This document shows, piece after piece, positions 17,301 through 25,412 of a DNA stretch of 40,149 nucleotides. The translations under genes and the position numbers were made by a program. The number at the start of each line of letters is the position of its first letter. The stretch's first letter is position 1. Location: NCBI GenBank assembly GCA_034678345.1, contig JAXDBZ010000038.1, positions 1-40,149 of the forward strand. The letters run 5' to 3'. The notes under the pieces were generated by a model. That model did not search any database and had not been told where the DNA came from. It saw only the letters and a program-made list of their open reading frames with translations. The stretch is from JANXPZ01 sp034678345. Its GTDB lineage: Bacteria; Eisenbacteria; RBG-16-71-46.

Positions 17301-17385
17301 CCGGCTGCCCGCCGGGGTCTACCTCGTGCGGATGGCGGCGGGCGGGAGGGTCATCGGCACGCGGCGGGTCGCGCTGCTGGATTGA
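14383..17385 (+). CDS. Large secreted protein with four internal repeats and FlgD-like C-terminal domain
   Basis: 1000 residues. Signal peptide at the N-terminus (LATGALVLALACLFGG...AGA). Four homologous units of about 215 residues follow (~33-246, 247-459, 460-679, 680-895). Each has an aromatic YYSF...YWTA(I/V) start, a V(V/L)(V)GD(Y/F)N(F/Y/H)N block, a W.(V/C).L..G.TY.F segment, LLLFRN...G.YW..R, and a YTAP.(S/T)G.YG(V/L)VVVND ending, often closed by CTTP or CTPP. Residues ~915-1000 are a FlgD/Ig-like tail (VRPNPARGDVRL, WDGRGPDGSRLPAGVYLVRM), found at the end of exported proteins in FCB-group bacteria. The repeat unit resembles beta-sandwich pre-peptidase or adhesin-type modules, but I do not assign a named domain. 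A surface or secreted structural/adhesive role is inferred. Confidence 0.85.
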   Translation: MHANRLHPLATGALVLALACLFGGLTPGSAGAQCEYPRLNSGTPVAVGTSPSFFSFGQPVNYWTVIAVQPPSAADWDLSVWQDTYTYPVCVSNLLAGSSYGGSTVDFVVGDYNFNAYGTRYVQANLYSGTGDATVEWNATDGLLGVNAAAFQVDFAGGTSPFIHVWDVALEAGRTYRFNFYPYGSAASHLLLFSNTGQGTCWKRRADAEFDVTSSTTYVAPVTGYYGLVVVNDNAAGGTVIANVEACTTPIPLVSGVSQSSDLVSNYYSFDQQQNYWTAIGLRCDGSSGLSVYRSAPGDITTGCLADELASSSPFAGMAGVVVGDFNYNTPGTYYVGAWRSISLPPLTGVTQWDDDRDQLTVNGMLTNGTMSSSDVVRAWEVYLYGGTTYRFTFGRSGADLSLLLFRNPAAGEYWAGRSSAVLSTEGDADYTAPSSGLYGVVIVNDDGAAGSYAVGVGTCTTPVALTYDQPWVTPLGENYVSCDMVWAGWEALGVRGSDPGTDWDMVVQGTDAAAFPACRGPDIAVSDLPPPAADFAMVFFPNPYNGIRHAWPHTYYGQGSGTGTVTWTGAYFGLLPNDQLIQCTFQPTGQFLFLRTASLTAGHTYWLRYYGPSTSDGRLMLFRNPSSGEYWVPRSGAVAQTTGGEDTPYTAPATGYYAAVVVDDASEVSDHALFGIGECTPPTALSSGTVAYSLLARTYYSFTESSPYWTAVAARVPAPWNLGAYANPSGGTYPECLSGGLAASEGGSMRAAVLVGDFNHNPYGTYYLYSGIEGGLWYISGAYVDWQAGSQMIGVGDPPVARTTGPDDVLEVWDCWLEPQKDYTFKLSHAGAANLKLLVFRNTGGGTYWAGRDDAQVELTGQATWRTTGTSSEYYGLVVVNDNGESDSYTLQVVDAGASAVDDAPPSATEFGSVRPNPARGDVRLEFALREAADVSFRVLDMAGRVVATLPARACSAGRSAATWDGRGPDGSRLPAGVYLVRMAAGGRVIGTRRVALLD

Positions 17386-17419
17386 GCGTCGCGCCGGGCC
17401 GCTCCCGGTCGCCGCGGGC

Positions 17420-18568
17420 TCAGAGCGCCCGGGCCAGCGCCTGGTAGCCGCGCGCGGCGGCGACCAGTTCGGCCTCGCTCACGCTCTCGTCCACCGCGTG
17501 GGCGGCCGAGATGTCCCCGGCGCCGTAGATGAGCGTGGGCAGGCCGCGCCGCCCGGCGGTGGCGGTGGCGTTCGTGCTGTAAGGGGCGTAGAACACCTCG
17601 GCGCCGAGTCCCGCCTCGCGCAGCGCCGCCCGCGCGCGCCGGGCGTGCGCGGCGTCCGCCGGGACCGCCCAGCCGGGATGGAACGCCTCGACCGTGAAGG
17701 CGGCGCCGGTGTAGCACTCGAGCGTGCCGGCGTGGAGCGACACGGTGATACCGTCGAGCCCGGCGAGCGCCTCCACGAACTCGCCGAGCATGCCGTCGCG
17801 CGTCTCGCCGCGCACCAGCCGGCGGTCGAAGCGCGCGGTCGCCCGGTAGGGCACCATCGCCGAGCCGGGCCAGGGCAGCGAGCCGATCTCGACCAGCTCG
17901 GCGTGGCCGCGGCCCAGCAACTCGTCCTCGCGCGGCGTCATGGCGCGCACGCGGGCGATGGCCTCGGTCAGCCGGTACACCGCGTTGACGCCGTTCTCCG
18001 CCCGCGAGGTGTGCGCGGCGCGGCCCGCGGCCTCGACCACGAGGCTCGCCCGGCCGCGGTGGCCGAGGCCGACGGCGAGGCGGGTGGGCTCGCAGACGAC
18101 CGCGGCGCGCACCGCGTGGCGCTCGAGCAGGTGGCCGACCGCCAGGCCCTCGATGCGCTCCTCGCCGACGCTGGCCGAGACCAGCACGTCGCCGGCCAGC
18201 TCCGCGCGCGGCAGCAGGCCGATGCCGACCACGGCCGCGGCGAGCGAGCCCTTGACGTCGGTGCTGCCGCGGCCCCAGAGGCGGCCCTCCGAGCGCTCGG
18301 CCGAGAACGGCGGGAAACGCCACGCCGCGGGCTCGGGGGCCGGCACGACGTCCATGTGCGCGTCCACGAGCAGGGGCGGCCCGCTCCGTGCGCCGCGCCG
18401 CCGGCCCAGCACGCTGCCCAACTCGTCCACGCGCACCTCGTCGTAGCCGAGTGCCGTCATCGCCCGCGCGACCGCGGCCGCCGTGTCCTGCTCGCGGCCC
18501 GAGAGGCTCTCGATGCGCACCAGCTCCTGGCCGAGGGCCAGCGTCCCCGACTCCAGCTCCGTCGTCAT
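17420..18568 (-). CDS. M20 family deacylase (ArgE/DapE/LysK-like)
   Basis: 382 residues, the normal M20 length. Metal-site and structural motifs: VDAHMDVVP, WGRGSTDVKG, SVGEERIEG, CEPTRLAVGLGHRGR, an AAHTSRAENGVNA dimerisation segment, RFDRRLVRGET and AGDISAAHAVDES with the last metal His. The GHRGR, DRRL.RGET and AHA.DE.V blocks place it near YgeY and the lysine/ornithine-pathway deacetylases. M20 enzymes of this branch remove acyl or carbamoyl groups from amino acids in the cytoplasm. It is transcribed convergently to the repeat protein and divergently from the aminotransferase-like gene, so it stands alone. The exact substrate is not readable from sequence. Confidence 0.88.
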   Translation of the reverse strand: MTTELESGTLALGQELVRIESLSGREQDTAAAVARAMTALGYDEVRVDELGSVLGRRRGARSGPPLLVDAHMDVVPAPEPAAWRFPPFSAERSEGRLWGRGSTDVKGSLAAAVVGIGLLPRAELAGDVLVSASVGEERIEGLAVGHLLERHAVRAAVVCEPTRLAVGLGHRGRASLVVEAAGRAAHTSRAENGVNAVYRLTEAIARVRAMTPREDELLGRGHAELVEIGSLPWPGSAMVPYRATARFDRRLVRGETRDGMLGEFVEALAGLDGITVSLHAGTLECYTGAAFTVEAFHPGWAVPADAAHARRARAALREAGLGAEVFYAPYSTNATATAGRRGLPTLIYGAGDISAAHAVDESVSEAELVAAARGYQALARAL

Positions 18569-18594
18569 GCTCGCGTCCTTTCGCCGCCGAAGCG

Positions 18595-18623
18595 TTGCCG
18601 CCGCGGCCCCCGCAGGCTAGCAT
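18595..18623 (+). promoter_or_regulatory. Candidate sigma70-type promoter for the class V aminotransferase-like gene
   Basis: TTGCCG, 17 nt, TAGCAT, about 35 nt before the ATG at 18659, which has GGAGGA as ribosome-binding site. Confidence 0.45.
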
Positions 18624-18658
18624 GACGCGAAGCGGCACGCCCAAGACCCGGAGGAGAC

Positions 18659-20194
18659 ATGGCCGAACACCGCTTCCCGCCGCTGGTGGACCTGGAGGAC
18701 GACACCCCGCGCACCGCCGTCGTCACGTGCGACGAGGCGGAGGAGCGCGCCTTCCTCGAGCACCTGCGGCGCGGCGTGGTCGGCGCCGACGCCGTCCTCC
18801 ACACGCCGGAGGGGGACAAGCCGCTCCTCTACTTCGACTACATCGCCTCGGGGCGCTTCCACCGCGCCGTCGAGGACGAGCTGGCCACCCGCGTGCTGCC
18901 CTTCATGGCCAACACGCACACAGAGTCCTCGAGCACCGGGCGGCTGATGACGCGCTACTACGAGGGAGCGTTCCGCCGCATCGCGCGCTACCTGAACGCC
19001 GGGCCCGACGACGTGCTCATCCCGGTGGGCTCGGGTTCGACCGGTGCGGTGAACCGCCTCATCCACGTCCTCGGGCTGCGCATCCCCTGCCAGCTCGAGG
19101 ACCGCTACCACCTGTCGCGCTACGTTCCCGAGGCCGAGCGCCCGGTCGTCTTCCGCAGCCACATGGAGCACCACAGCAACGACATCACCTGGCGGGAGAC
19201 CATCGCCGAGAGCGTCTACGTGGACTTCGACGCGCACGGGCGGGTGAGCCTCGAGCACCTCGACCGCCTGCTGGCGAAGCACGCCGCCCGGCCGCTCAGG
19301 ATCGGCACGTTCTCGGCCGCCTCGAACGTGACCGGCATCCTCAACGACACCACCGCCATCGCCCGCGTGCTGCACGCGCACGGGGCGCTGGCCTTCTTCG
19401 ACTACGCCGCCTCGGGCCCCTACGTGGACATCGACCTGCACCCGGTGGGGGACGACGGACGGCCCGACGCGGCGGCCGCCAAGGACGCGGCGTTCTTCTC
19501 GGTGCACAAGTTCCTCGGCGGGCCGCGCACGCCCGGGCTGCTGGTGGCGGACCGGAAGCTGTTCACCAACCGCGTGCCCTCCGAGCCGGGCGGCGGCACG
19601 GTGCTCTACACCTCGCCCACCGAGCACGTCTATCTTCACGACTTCTTCCGCCGCGAGACCGGCGGCACGCCGCCCATCGTCGGCAGCGTCCAGGCCGGGC
19701 TGGCGTTCGACCTCAAGCACGGCATCGGCACGGTCCGCATCCGCCGCGTCGAGGAGGACTACCTGCGGCGCGCGCTGGCGGAGTGGACCCGCGACCCGAA
19801 TCTGGAGATCCTGGGCAACCTCGAGGCGGAGCGGCTGGGGGTGGTGTCGCTCATCTTCCGCGGCGTGCACCACAACCTGGCCTCGGCTCTGCTGAACGAC
19901 TTCTTCGGCATCCAGGTGCGGGGCGGCTGCATGTGCGCCGGGCCCTACGGGCACGAGCTGCTGCACATCGACCAGCGGGTCTCGCTCGTCATCAAGAAGC
20001 AGCTCGAGCAGGGGCACATCGGCGTGAAGCCCGGCTGGGTGCGCATCTGCTTCTCGCCGGTGACGGGGGAGAAGGAGTTCCAGACGCTGCTCGAGGGCGT
20101 GGCGTTCGTGGCGAAGCACGGCCACGAGTACTACGACCGCTACACGCTCGACGACACGACCGGCGAGTGGAGGAGAACCGCGGGCGCCGTCTAG
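18659..20194 (+). CDS. Aminotransferase class V-fold PLP enzyme (cysteine desulfurase-like)
   Basis: 511 residues. The PLP lysine is in FFSVHKFLGGPRTPG; YFDYIASGR, FMANTHTESSSTG, SGSTGAVNRLIHVLG and SHMEHHSNDITWRE follow the class V layout. A C-terminal RGGCMCAGPYGHELL segment lies where cysteine desulfurases carry their catalytic Cys loop. It is longer than SufS/NifS (~400) because of extra N- and C-terminal segments. Its stop (TAG) and the stop of the convergent DoxX gene share the palindrome CTAG. No iron-sulfur assembly genes are adjacent. A desulfurase or selenocysteine-lyase-like reaction is possible; the family call is firm, the substrate open. Confidence 0.88.
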   Translation: MAEHRFPPLVDLEDDTPRTAVVTCDEAEERAFLEHLRRGVVGADAVLHTPEGDKPLLYFDYIASGRFHRAVEDELATRVLPFMANTHTESSSTGRLMTRYYEGAFRRIARYLNAGPDDVLIPVGSGSTGAVNRLIHVLGLRIPCQLEDRYHLSRYVPEAERPVVFRSHMEHHSNDITWRETIAESVYVDFDAHGRVSLEHLDRLLAKHAARPLRIGTFSAASNVTGILNDTTAIARVLHAHGALAFFDYAASGPYVDIDLHPVGDDGRPDAAAAKDAAFFSVHKFLGGPRTPGLLVADRKLFTNRVPSEPGGGTVLYTSPTEHVYLHDFFRRETGGTPPIVGSVQAGLAFDLKHGIGTVRIRRVEEDYLRRALAEWTRDPNLEILGNLEAERLGVVSLIFRGVHHNLASALLNDFFGIQVRGGCMCAGPYGHELLHIDQRVSLVIKKQLEQGHIGVKPGWVRICFSPVTGEKEFQTLLEGVAFVAKHGHEYYDRYTLDDTTGEWRRTAGAV

Positions 20195-20628
20195 GCCAGC
20201 AGGTTCCTCGTGCGCCCGTAGAGCGAGTATCCGCCGGGGCCGGCGATGAGGATGACCAGGGCCACGACGCCCAGCACCAGCGGGTACTCGTAGCCCTCGC
20301 CGCGGCCGCCCACGGCGTGCCAGTTCATGAAGAAGCCATTCGCCGCGTGCAGCTTCCAGATGCCGACCGCCATCACTCCGGCGTAGCCCAGCGCCGCCAG
20401 CCGGCTGAGCACCCCGAGCACGAGGGCGATGCCACCGAGGAACTCGACGGCGATGACCAGCCAGGCCAGCGCCGGCGGGAAGCCGAGGTGCGCGACCTGG
20501 CGGACGAACGCGGCCGTGCCGGCGCCGCCGAAGAGGCCCAGCAGCTTCTGCGCGCCGTGCGCCCACATCACCCCGCCGAGCGCCAGCCGCAGGAGCAGCA
20601 GCGCCAGATCGTTCAGGTTCGGCTTCAT
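20191..20628 (-). CDS. DoxX family membrane protein
   Basis: 145 residues with four predicted membrane segments. The DoxX signature appears as RLALGGVMWAHGAQKLLGLFGG near the N-terminus and EFLGGIALVLGVLSRLAALG in the middle. The final segment (VLGVVALVILIAGPG) leads to a short cytoplasmic tail. DoxX proteins are small membrane proteins linked to redox or thiosulfate metabolism in some organisms, but most, including this one, lack a defined role. It converges on the aminotransferase-like gene with overlapping stop codons. Confidence 0.88.
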   Translation of the reverse strand: MKPNLNDLALLLLRLALGGVMWAHGAQKLLGLFGGAGTAAFVRQVAHLGFPPALAWLVIAVEFLGGIALVLGVLSRLAALGYAGVMAVGIWKLHAANGFFMNWHAVGGRGEGYEYPLVLGVVALVILIAGPGGYSLYGRTRNLLA

Positions 20629-20699
20629 GTCCCGCCCCCCGGTTCCACGTCCTGTGTGCGACGGCGCACGTCGCGCCGCAGGATAGCACGCCCGCCGGG

Positions 20700-20728
20700 T
20701 TGCCGGAACGCCGGGCGCGTGCTATCGC
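20700..20728 (+). promoter_or_regulatory. Candidate promoter for the DUF47-PiT operon
   Basis: TTGCCG, 17 nt, TATCGC, with TG one base before the -10 (TGCTATCGC, extended type), about 50 nt before the ATG at 20781. A mirror GTGCTATCCT on the minus strand just to the left may serve doxX. Confidence 0.42.
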
Positions 20729-20780
20729 TTCCGCGCCTCGATCCCGGTGTCCCGGACTCCACCCCGTTCGCGAGGGCCCG

Positions 20781-21395
20781 ATGATCTCCCTGTTCCCCAA
20801 GGACGAGAACTTCTTCGAGCTGTTCCGCCGCCAGGCCGGTCTGGTGCGCCAGGGCTGCGCCCAGCTGGACGAGATGATGCAGGAGTTCGACCGGCTGGAC
20901 GAGCGGGCGCGCGCCCTCAAGGACGTCGAGCACCAGGGCGACCTCGTCGCCCACGAGCTGTTCGAGCGGCTGAACCGCACCTTCATCACGCCGCTCGACC
21001 GCGAGGACATCCACGACCTCGCCAGCAACCTGGACGACGTGCTCGACTCGGTCGAGGCCATCGCCAGCCGCATCGTGCTGTTCAAGATTCCGCAGGTCAC
21101 GCCGCAGGCGCAGCAGCTCACCCGCATCGTGGCAGCGTGCGGCCAGCAGATCGAGGGGGCGGTGGACCACCTGAAGGACTTCAAGGGCATGATGCCCTTC
21201 ACCATCGAGATCAACCGGCTCGAGAACGAGGCCGACATCCTCTCGCGCGAGGCGGTCGCCGACCTGTTCACCGGCGAGCACGCCTTTCTCGACGTGATCC
21301 GCTGGAAGGAGATCTACGGGCGGCTCGAGAGCGCCGCGGACCAGTGCGAGGACGTGGCGAACACGATCGAGGCCATCGTCCTGAAGAGCCGCTGA
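20781..21395 (+). CDS. DUF47 family protein (PhoU-like phosphate transport regulator)
   Basis: 204 residues, almost entirely helical. The start MISLFPKDENFFELF is typical of DUF47 proteins, and internal LNRTFITPLDREDIHDLAS.LDDVLD and LENEADILSREAV blocks match the family, which resembles PhoU. It lies 2 nt before the PiT gene, the usual pairing. Such proteins are thought to modulate the partner PiT transporter from the cytoplasmic side. I chose 20781 because it begins at the conserved domain; in-frame codons upstream give no conserved sequence. Family call strong. Confidence 0.94.
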   Translation: MISLFPKDENFFELFRRQAGLVRQGCAQLDEMMQEFDRLDERARALKDVEHQGDLVAHELFERLNRTFITPLDREDIHDLASNLDDVLDSVEAIASRIVLFKIPQVTPQAQQLTRIVAACGQQIEGAVDHLKDFKGMMPFTIEINRLENEADILSREAVADLFTGEHAFLDVIRWKEIYGRLESAADQCEDVANTIEAIVLKSR

Positions 21396-21397
21396 CC

Positions 21398-22405
21398 ATG
21401 GACGTGCCGTTCAGCGTCATCGCCATCATCGTCATCGCCCTGGCCTTCGACTTCAGCAACGGCTTCCACGACGCCGCCAACTCCATCGCCACCGTGGTGA
21501 GCACGCGCGTGCTCACGCCGCGGGCCGCGGTGGCCTGGGCGGCCTTCTTCAACTTCGCCGCCTTCCTCGTCTTCGGCGTGCACGTCGCCCGCACCATCGG
21601 CAAGGGGGTGGTGGACCCGTCGGTGGTCACGCCGCCCATCATCCTCGCCGCCGTCGTGGGGGCGCTGCTCTGGAACCTCATCACCTGGTGGCTGGGCCTG
21701 CCCACGTCCTCGTCGCACGCCCTCATCGGCGGGCTGGCGGGCGCCGCCCTGGTCGCCTCGGGACCGCAGGCGGTGATCGTCGGTGGCCTCGTGCGCATCG
21801 CCGAGTTCATCGTGCTGGCGCCGCTCATCGGCCTGGTGGCCGGCTTCGTCATCACGCTGGTCGTCTTCTGGTCGGCGCGGCGCGCCTCGCCCCGCGGCGT
21901 GGACGGCCTGTTCCGCAAGCTGCAGCTGGTGTCGGCCGCGGCCTACAGTCTGGGCCACGGCGGCAACGACGCGCAGAAGACCATGGGCATCATCACCGCG
22001 CTGCTCTTCTCCACCGGGCTGCTGACCGGCGAGTTCCACGTGCCGCTCTGGGTGGTGCTCATCAGCCACGCCGCCATCGCCGCCGGCACGCTGTTCGGCG
22101 GCTGGCGCATCGTCAAGACGATGGGCATGAACATCACCAAGCTGCAGCCGGTGGGCGGCTTCTGCGCCGAGACCGCCGGGGCGCTCACCCTGTTCGGCGC
22201 GACGCTGGGGGGCATCCCGGTCTCGACCACACACACGATCACCGGCGCCATCGTCGGTGTCGGGGTCAGCTCGACGCAGCGCCTGTCCACCGTGCGCTGG
22301 GGCGTGGCCGGACGCATCGTCTGGGCGTGGGTGCTCACCATGCCGATGGCCGGGATCATCGGCGCCGCCACCTGGTTCGTCGCGCACGCCCTGGGCATGC
22401 GGTAG
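21398..22405 (+). CDS. pit: Inorganic phosphate transporter, PiT family
   Basis: 335 residues, about ten membrane segments in two inverted halves. Signature repeats: FDFSNGFHDAANSIATVV at the N-terminus, LGLPTSSSHALIGGL, SLGHGGNDAQKTMGI and GGIPVSTTHTITGAIVGVG. These are the phosphate-binding GxNDxx-type loops and the P(T/V)S(S/T)(S/T)H motifs of PiT carriers, which couple phosphate uptake to H+ or Na+. It is translated directly after the DUF47 gene. Its stop is 6 nt from the stop of the convergent protease gene. Confidence 0.96.
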   Translation: MDVPFSVIAIIVIALAFDFSNGFHDAANSIATVVSTRVLTPRAAVAWAAFFNFAAFLVFGVHVARTIGKGVVDPSVVTPPIILAAVVGALLWNLITWWLGLPTSSSHALIGGLAGAALVASGPQAVIVGGLVRIAEFIVLAPLIGLVAGFVITLVVFWSARRASPRGVDGLFRKLQLVSAAAYSLGHGGNDAQKTMGIITALLFSTGLLTGEFHVPLWVVLISHAAIAAGTLFGGWRIVKTMGMNITKLQPVGGFCAETAGALTLFGATLGGIPVSTTHTITGAIVGVGVSSTQRLSTVRWGVAGRIVWAWVLTMPMAGIIGAATWFVAHALGMR

Positions 22406-22411
22406 CGGCCG

Positions 22412-24190
22412 TCAGCGGTCCACGATCGCCAGGGCCCGCTCGAGCAGCTCGTCGCGCCCGGCCGCCACGCCCGCCCGCGTGCGCGCGACCGGCACGGTGG
22501 GTCGCACCCCCACGCCGTGCAGCCGCGAGCCGTCGTTCTTCAGCACCTTCATCCCGGTGAAGCGCGCGCGGTAGCCGCCTGGCAGGGCCACGGTGACGAC
22601 CTCGCCGTCGGTGCCGGCGCTGGCCTCGCCGACGATCTCGCCCAGCCGGTAGTGCTCGACCGGCTCGAGGTAGGTCTCGGCCCGGCTGATGGCGCGCCCG
22701 TCCACCAAGAAGGCGACGCGGGCGCGGAAGCGCGGCACGAGCGGCGTCACGGCGTGGCTCAGGTAGGTGAAGGTCATGCCGCGGTGGTCGGGCCGGCTCA
22801 CGACCGGCGAGGCCCACGGCGGACTCGCCAGCGTGACGTCGGTGAGGTGGGCGAGCGGGTCGGTGGAGATGCGGCGCGGGTAGCCGCGCAGATCGAAGAC
22901 GATGCCGCGGGCGGCGGCGAGGCTGTCGAGGGCGGCGGCGAAGTCGACGTCGGTGGCGCGATCGAAGTCCACGTACCAGACGCCCGGTCGCAGCGCCGCG
23001 ACCGCCGCCGGGCGGTCCTCGACCACCCGCATGCCCCGCAGCCGCCCCAGCCGCACGCCGCGGACGGCGCCGGCGGCGTCCTCGACCTCGAGCGCCACCG
23101 AGTCGGCGCCCGCGCCGCGCTGCAGGGCCAGGCTCGAGAGCCAGCGCAGGTGCTGCGGCGTGGCGTGGCTCAGGGCCGGCGCGAGCTCGTCCAGCCAGCT
23201 CGCCACCGGCCGGCCGTCCACGGCCCGCACCGTGTCGCCGGGGCGCACGCCGCCGGCGAGGCTCTCCGCCACGGCGGTCACCACCAGCCGGCCCTCGATC
23301 CAGGCCCAGGTCAGGGGCAGGGCGCCGGGCGGCTCGCAGCCGTCGCTCACGCCGCCGTGCCCGTCGCTCAACCGGGCCACCAGCCGCCGCAGCGTGACCG
23401 TGAAGCCGGCCGCGTCGCGGTCCGTGGCGGCGCGGCGCAGGGCCTCGCGCAGGGCGGCCGGCCAGTCCGTGCCGGTGACGTCGAAGTAGGGGTAGAAGTG
23501 CTGGGCCGCGTTCCAGAGCAGCGCCACGTCCGCCAGCCGCGTGGCCCGGTCGTCGCCCGTGGGCCGGCCGCCGGCGGGCCCCCGCTCCGGCAACCACGCG
23601 GGCAGGAGGCCGCGCGGCAGCGTGCCGGCGGAGTCGCACGGCAGCGCCAGCGCCAGCGCGCACCACGCGCCGCCGCCGAGGTCCGCGCGCAGCGTGCGCC
23701 CGGGTGCCGGCGCGAAGCCGCGCGACGGGGGGAGCGGGAAGCGCTCGCGGCGGCTGTGGAAGACGTCCGGCTGCGGATCGGCGGTGGGTCCGTAGCCGTG
23801 GTGGACCCACTCGGTGACGGCGACCGGCCGCGTCCCCGGCGGCAGCCAGCCGCGCGGGCCCGCCTCGGTCGGGCGCGTGTCCAGGCTCAGGCTCGGCGCC
23901 AGCGGCAGGAAGATGCGCCGCAGCGTGGCGACGAGCTGCTCGGGCGTGGCGGCCCGCTCCACGGTGTCCACCGCGGCGATGGCCAGCGCCTCCCAATCGG
24001 CCGACGCCGCCTCGTCGGCGGGGTGGAAGTAGCGCACGTAGCCGAGCAGCCGCGTGAAGGCGACGAGGTTGGCCAGGCCGCGCTCGCCGAGCGGGCGCGC
24101 GTCCTCCGCCTCCGCCCGCACGCCGGGCGCGAGCTGGAGCAGGAGGACGAGGGCCGGTGCGAGTCGGGCGGCGCGCGCCGTGCTGCGCAT
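22412..24190 (-). CDS. Secreted S41 family peptidase (C-terminal-processing/tricorn type)
   Basis: 592 residues from the ATG at 24190, which begins a signal peptide (ALVLLLQLAPGVRA); an in-frame ATG further upstream would add 27 residues before it. An unfamiliar N-terminal part (~30-200) is followed by an S41 N-terminal helical region (LLWNAAQHFYPYF), a PDZ-like stretch (AGGVRPGDTVRAVDGRPV), and the protease core with IVFDLRGYPR and DGRAISRAETYL, where the Ser after AI fits the nucleophile. EIVGEASAGTDG and the C-terminal GVGVRPTVPV are also typical. It probably cleaves peptides in the periplasm. It converges on the phosphate transport operon. Substrate unknown. Confidence 0.87.
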   Translation of the reverse strand: MRSTARAARLAPALVLLLQLAPGVRAEAEDARPLGERGLANLVAFTRLLGYVRYFHPADEAASADWEALAIAAVDTVERAATPEQLVATLRRIFLPLAPSLSLDTRPTEAGPRGWLPPGTRPVAVTEWVHHGYGPTADPQPDVFHSRRERFPLPPSRGFAPAPGRTLRADLGGGAWCALALALPCDSAGTLPRGLLPAWLPERGPAGGRPTGDDRATRLADVALLWNAAQHFYPYFDVTGTDWPAALREALRRAATDRDAAGFTVTLRRLVARLSDGHGGVSDGCEPPGALPLTWAWIEGRLVVTAVAESLAGGVRPGDTVRAVDGRPVASWLDELAPALSHATPQHLRWLSSLALQRGAGADSVALEVEDAAGAVRGVRLGRLRGMRVVEDRPAAVAALRPGVWYVDFDRATDVDFAAALDSLAAARGIVFDLRGYPRRISTDPLAHLTDVTLASPPWASPVVSRPDHRGMTFTYLSHAVTPLVPRFRARVAFLVDGRAISRAETYLEPVEHYRLGEIVGEASAGTDGEVVTVALPGGYRARFTGMKVLKNDGSRLHGVGVRPTVPVARTRAGVAAGRDELLERALAIVDR

Positions 24191-24349
24191 GGGGACTCCG
24201 TGGACGATGCCGGATCGGCGCCCGGTCGGGGACGTGCCTCCAGCCTGGGGCGGGGCGCCCGCGCCGGTCAATCCGCGACGGGGCGGACGTGCCGATCCGC
24301 GCGCCCGCCGCGGCGTGACCGCGACCGGCGGGCCCCCGGGCCCGGGAGT

Positions 24350-24366
24350 GCTATAGTCGTGACATG
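24350..24366 (+). promoter_or_regulatory. Candidate leaderless promoter of the flavoprotein gene
   Basis: TGCTATAGT (extended -10) ends 6 nt before the ATG at 24364, so transcription would begin at or very near the start codon. No ribosome-binding sequence and no good -35 are seen. Confidence 0.4.
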
Positions 24367-25395
24367 AACGGGCCTCAGGTCGTGGTGGTGGGCGCCGGCG
24401 TCGCCGGCCTTGCCTGCGCGCAGGAGCTCACGCGACGGCGGATCCCCGCCGTCGTCCTCGATCGCGCCCGCGGCGTGGGCGGCCGTTGTGCCACGCGGCA
24501 CGTGGACGGACGCCCGGTGGACTTCGGCACCTTCTACCTGCATGCCGCCTCGGACGAGTTCGTGGCCGCCCTCGGCGAACTGGACCCGGCCGGGCGGATC
24601 GACGGCTGGCCGGAGCGCGTGCGCGAGCCCAAGCTGGCCTGCCAGCCCGATTCGCTCCTGCCGGGGACCGTCCGCTTCGCCCGCCGCGACGGCGTGAGCG
24701 TCTTCCCGAAGCACCTGGCGCGGGGGCTGGACGTGCGGCTGGAGCGGCGCGTGACGGCGCTGGCCGCCGACGGGCCGCGCCTGCGTCTGGAGGTCGCCGG
24801 GGCCGGCCCGCTCGAAGCCGACGTCGTGGTCGTCGCCGGTGCGGTGACCGAGAGCCTCGCCCTGGTCGAACCGCTCGTGGCCGGCTGGCCGGACGCGGCG
24901 GCGGGCCTCGAGCGCATCCGCGCCGTGCCCTTCATCTCCACGCTGACGGTGATGGCCGGCTACGGCGACGCGCCGCAACCCGACTTCGACGCGTGGTTCC
25001 CGTTCGAGGCGACCATGCTGCACGCAATCGGCAACGACTCGAGCAAGCGCGAGGCGGGCGCCGAGATGGTGCTCGTGCTGCAGGCGCGGCCGGGCTTCTC
25101 GGTGGAGTACATGGACCGGCCGCCGGCGGAGTGGACGGGCGAGCTGGTCTGGGAGGCCGCCGAGCTGCTGGGACCCTGGGCGGGCCGGCCGCGTTGGACC
25201 CAGTCGCACGCCTGGCACACGGCGCGCGTGCTGCCGCGCGACGTGCTGGGCGGGGCGATGGTCTTCGAGCGGGAGCCGGGCCGGGCCGGGCCGCGCGTGG
25301 CGGTCATCGGCGACGCCTTCGCGAAGTCGGCCGGGATGGAGGCGGCGTACGAGAGCGGTGTGGCCATGGCGGCGCGGATCGCCGCGCCCGGCTGA
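24364..25395 (+). CDS. FAD-dependent amine oxidase-like protein (renalase-like)
   Basis: 343 residues. The N-terminal Rossmann motif is VVVGAGVAGLACAQELTRR, followed by LDRARGVGGRCATRHVDGR and VDFGTFYLHA, the signature of renalase-like NAD(P)/FAD oxidoreductases. A mid-part VVVAGAVTESLALVEPL and the C-terminal VAVIGDAFAKSAGMEAAYESG close the FAD site. It is probably a soluble cytoplasmic flavoprotein. It stands alone, divergent from the protease gene, and is followed by a strong terminator. The reaction is unknown; many of these proteins oxidise reduced pyridine nucleotides or amines. Confidence 0.88.
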   Translation: MNGPQVVVVGAGVAGLACAQELTRRRIPAVVLDRARGVGGRCATRHVDGRPVDFGTFYLHAASDEFVAALGELDPAGRIDGWPERVREPKLACQPDSLLPGTVRFARRDGVSVFPKHLARGLDVRLERRVTALAADGPRLRLEVAGAGPLEADVVVVAGAVTESLALVEPLVAGWPDAAAGLERIRAVPFISTLTVMAGYGDAPQPDFDAWFPFEATMLHAIGNDSSKREAGAEMVLVLQARPGFSVEYMDRPPAEWTGELVWEAAELLGPWAGRPRWTQSHAWHTARVLPRDVLGGAMVFEREPGRAGPRVAVIGDAFAKSAGMEAAYESGVAMAARIAAPG

Positions 25396-25412
25396 GCCGG
25401 GGTGGAACGCGG

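Noticed and set aside
17386..17419. Short CCGGG/CCCGG hairpin between convergent genes as terminator
   Set aside because: The stem is only 5 bp and such stems are common by chance at this GC content.
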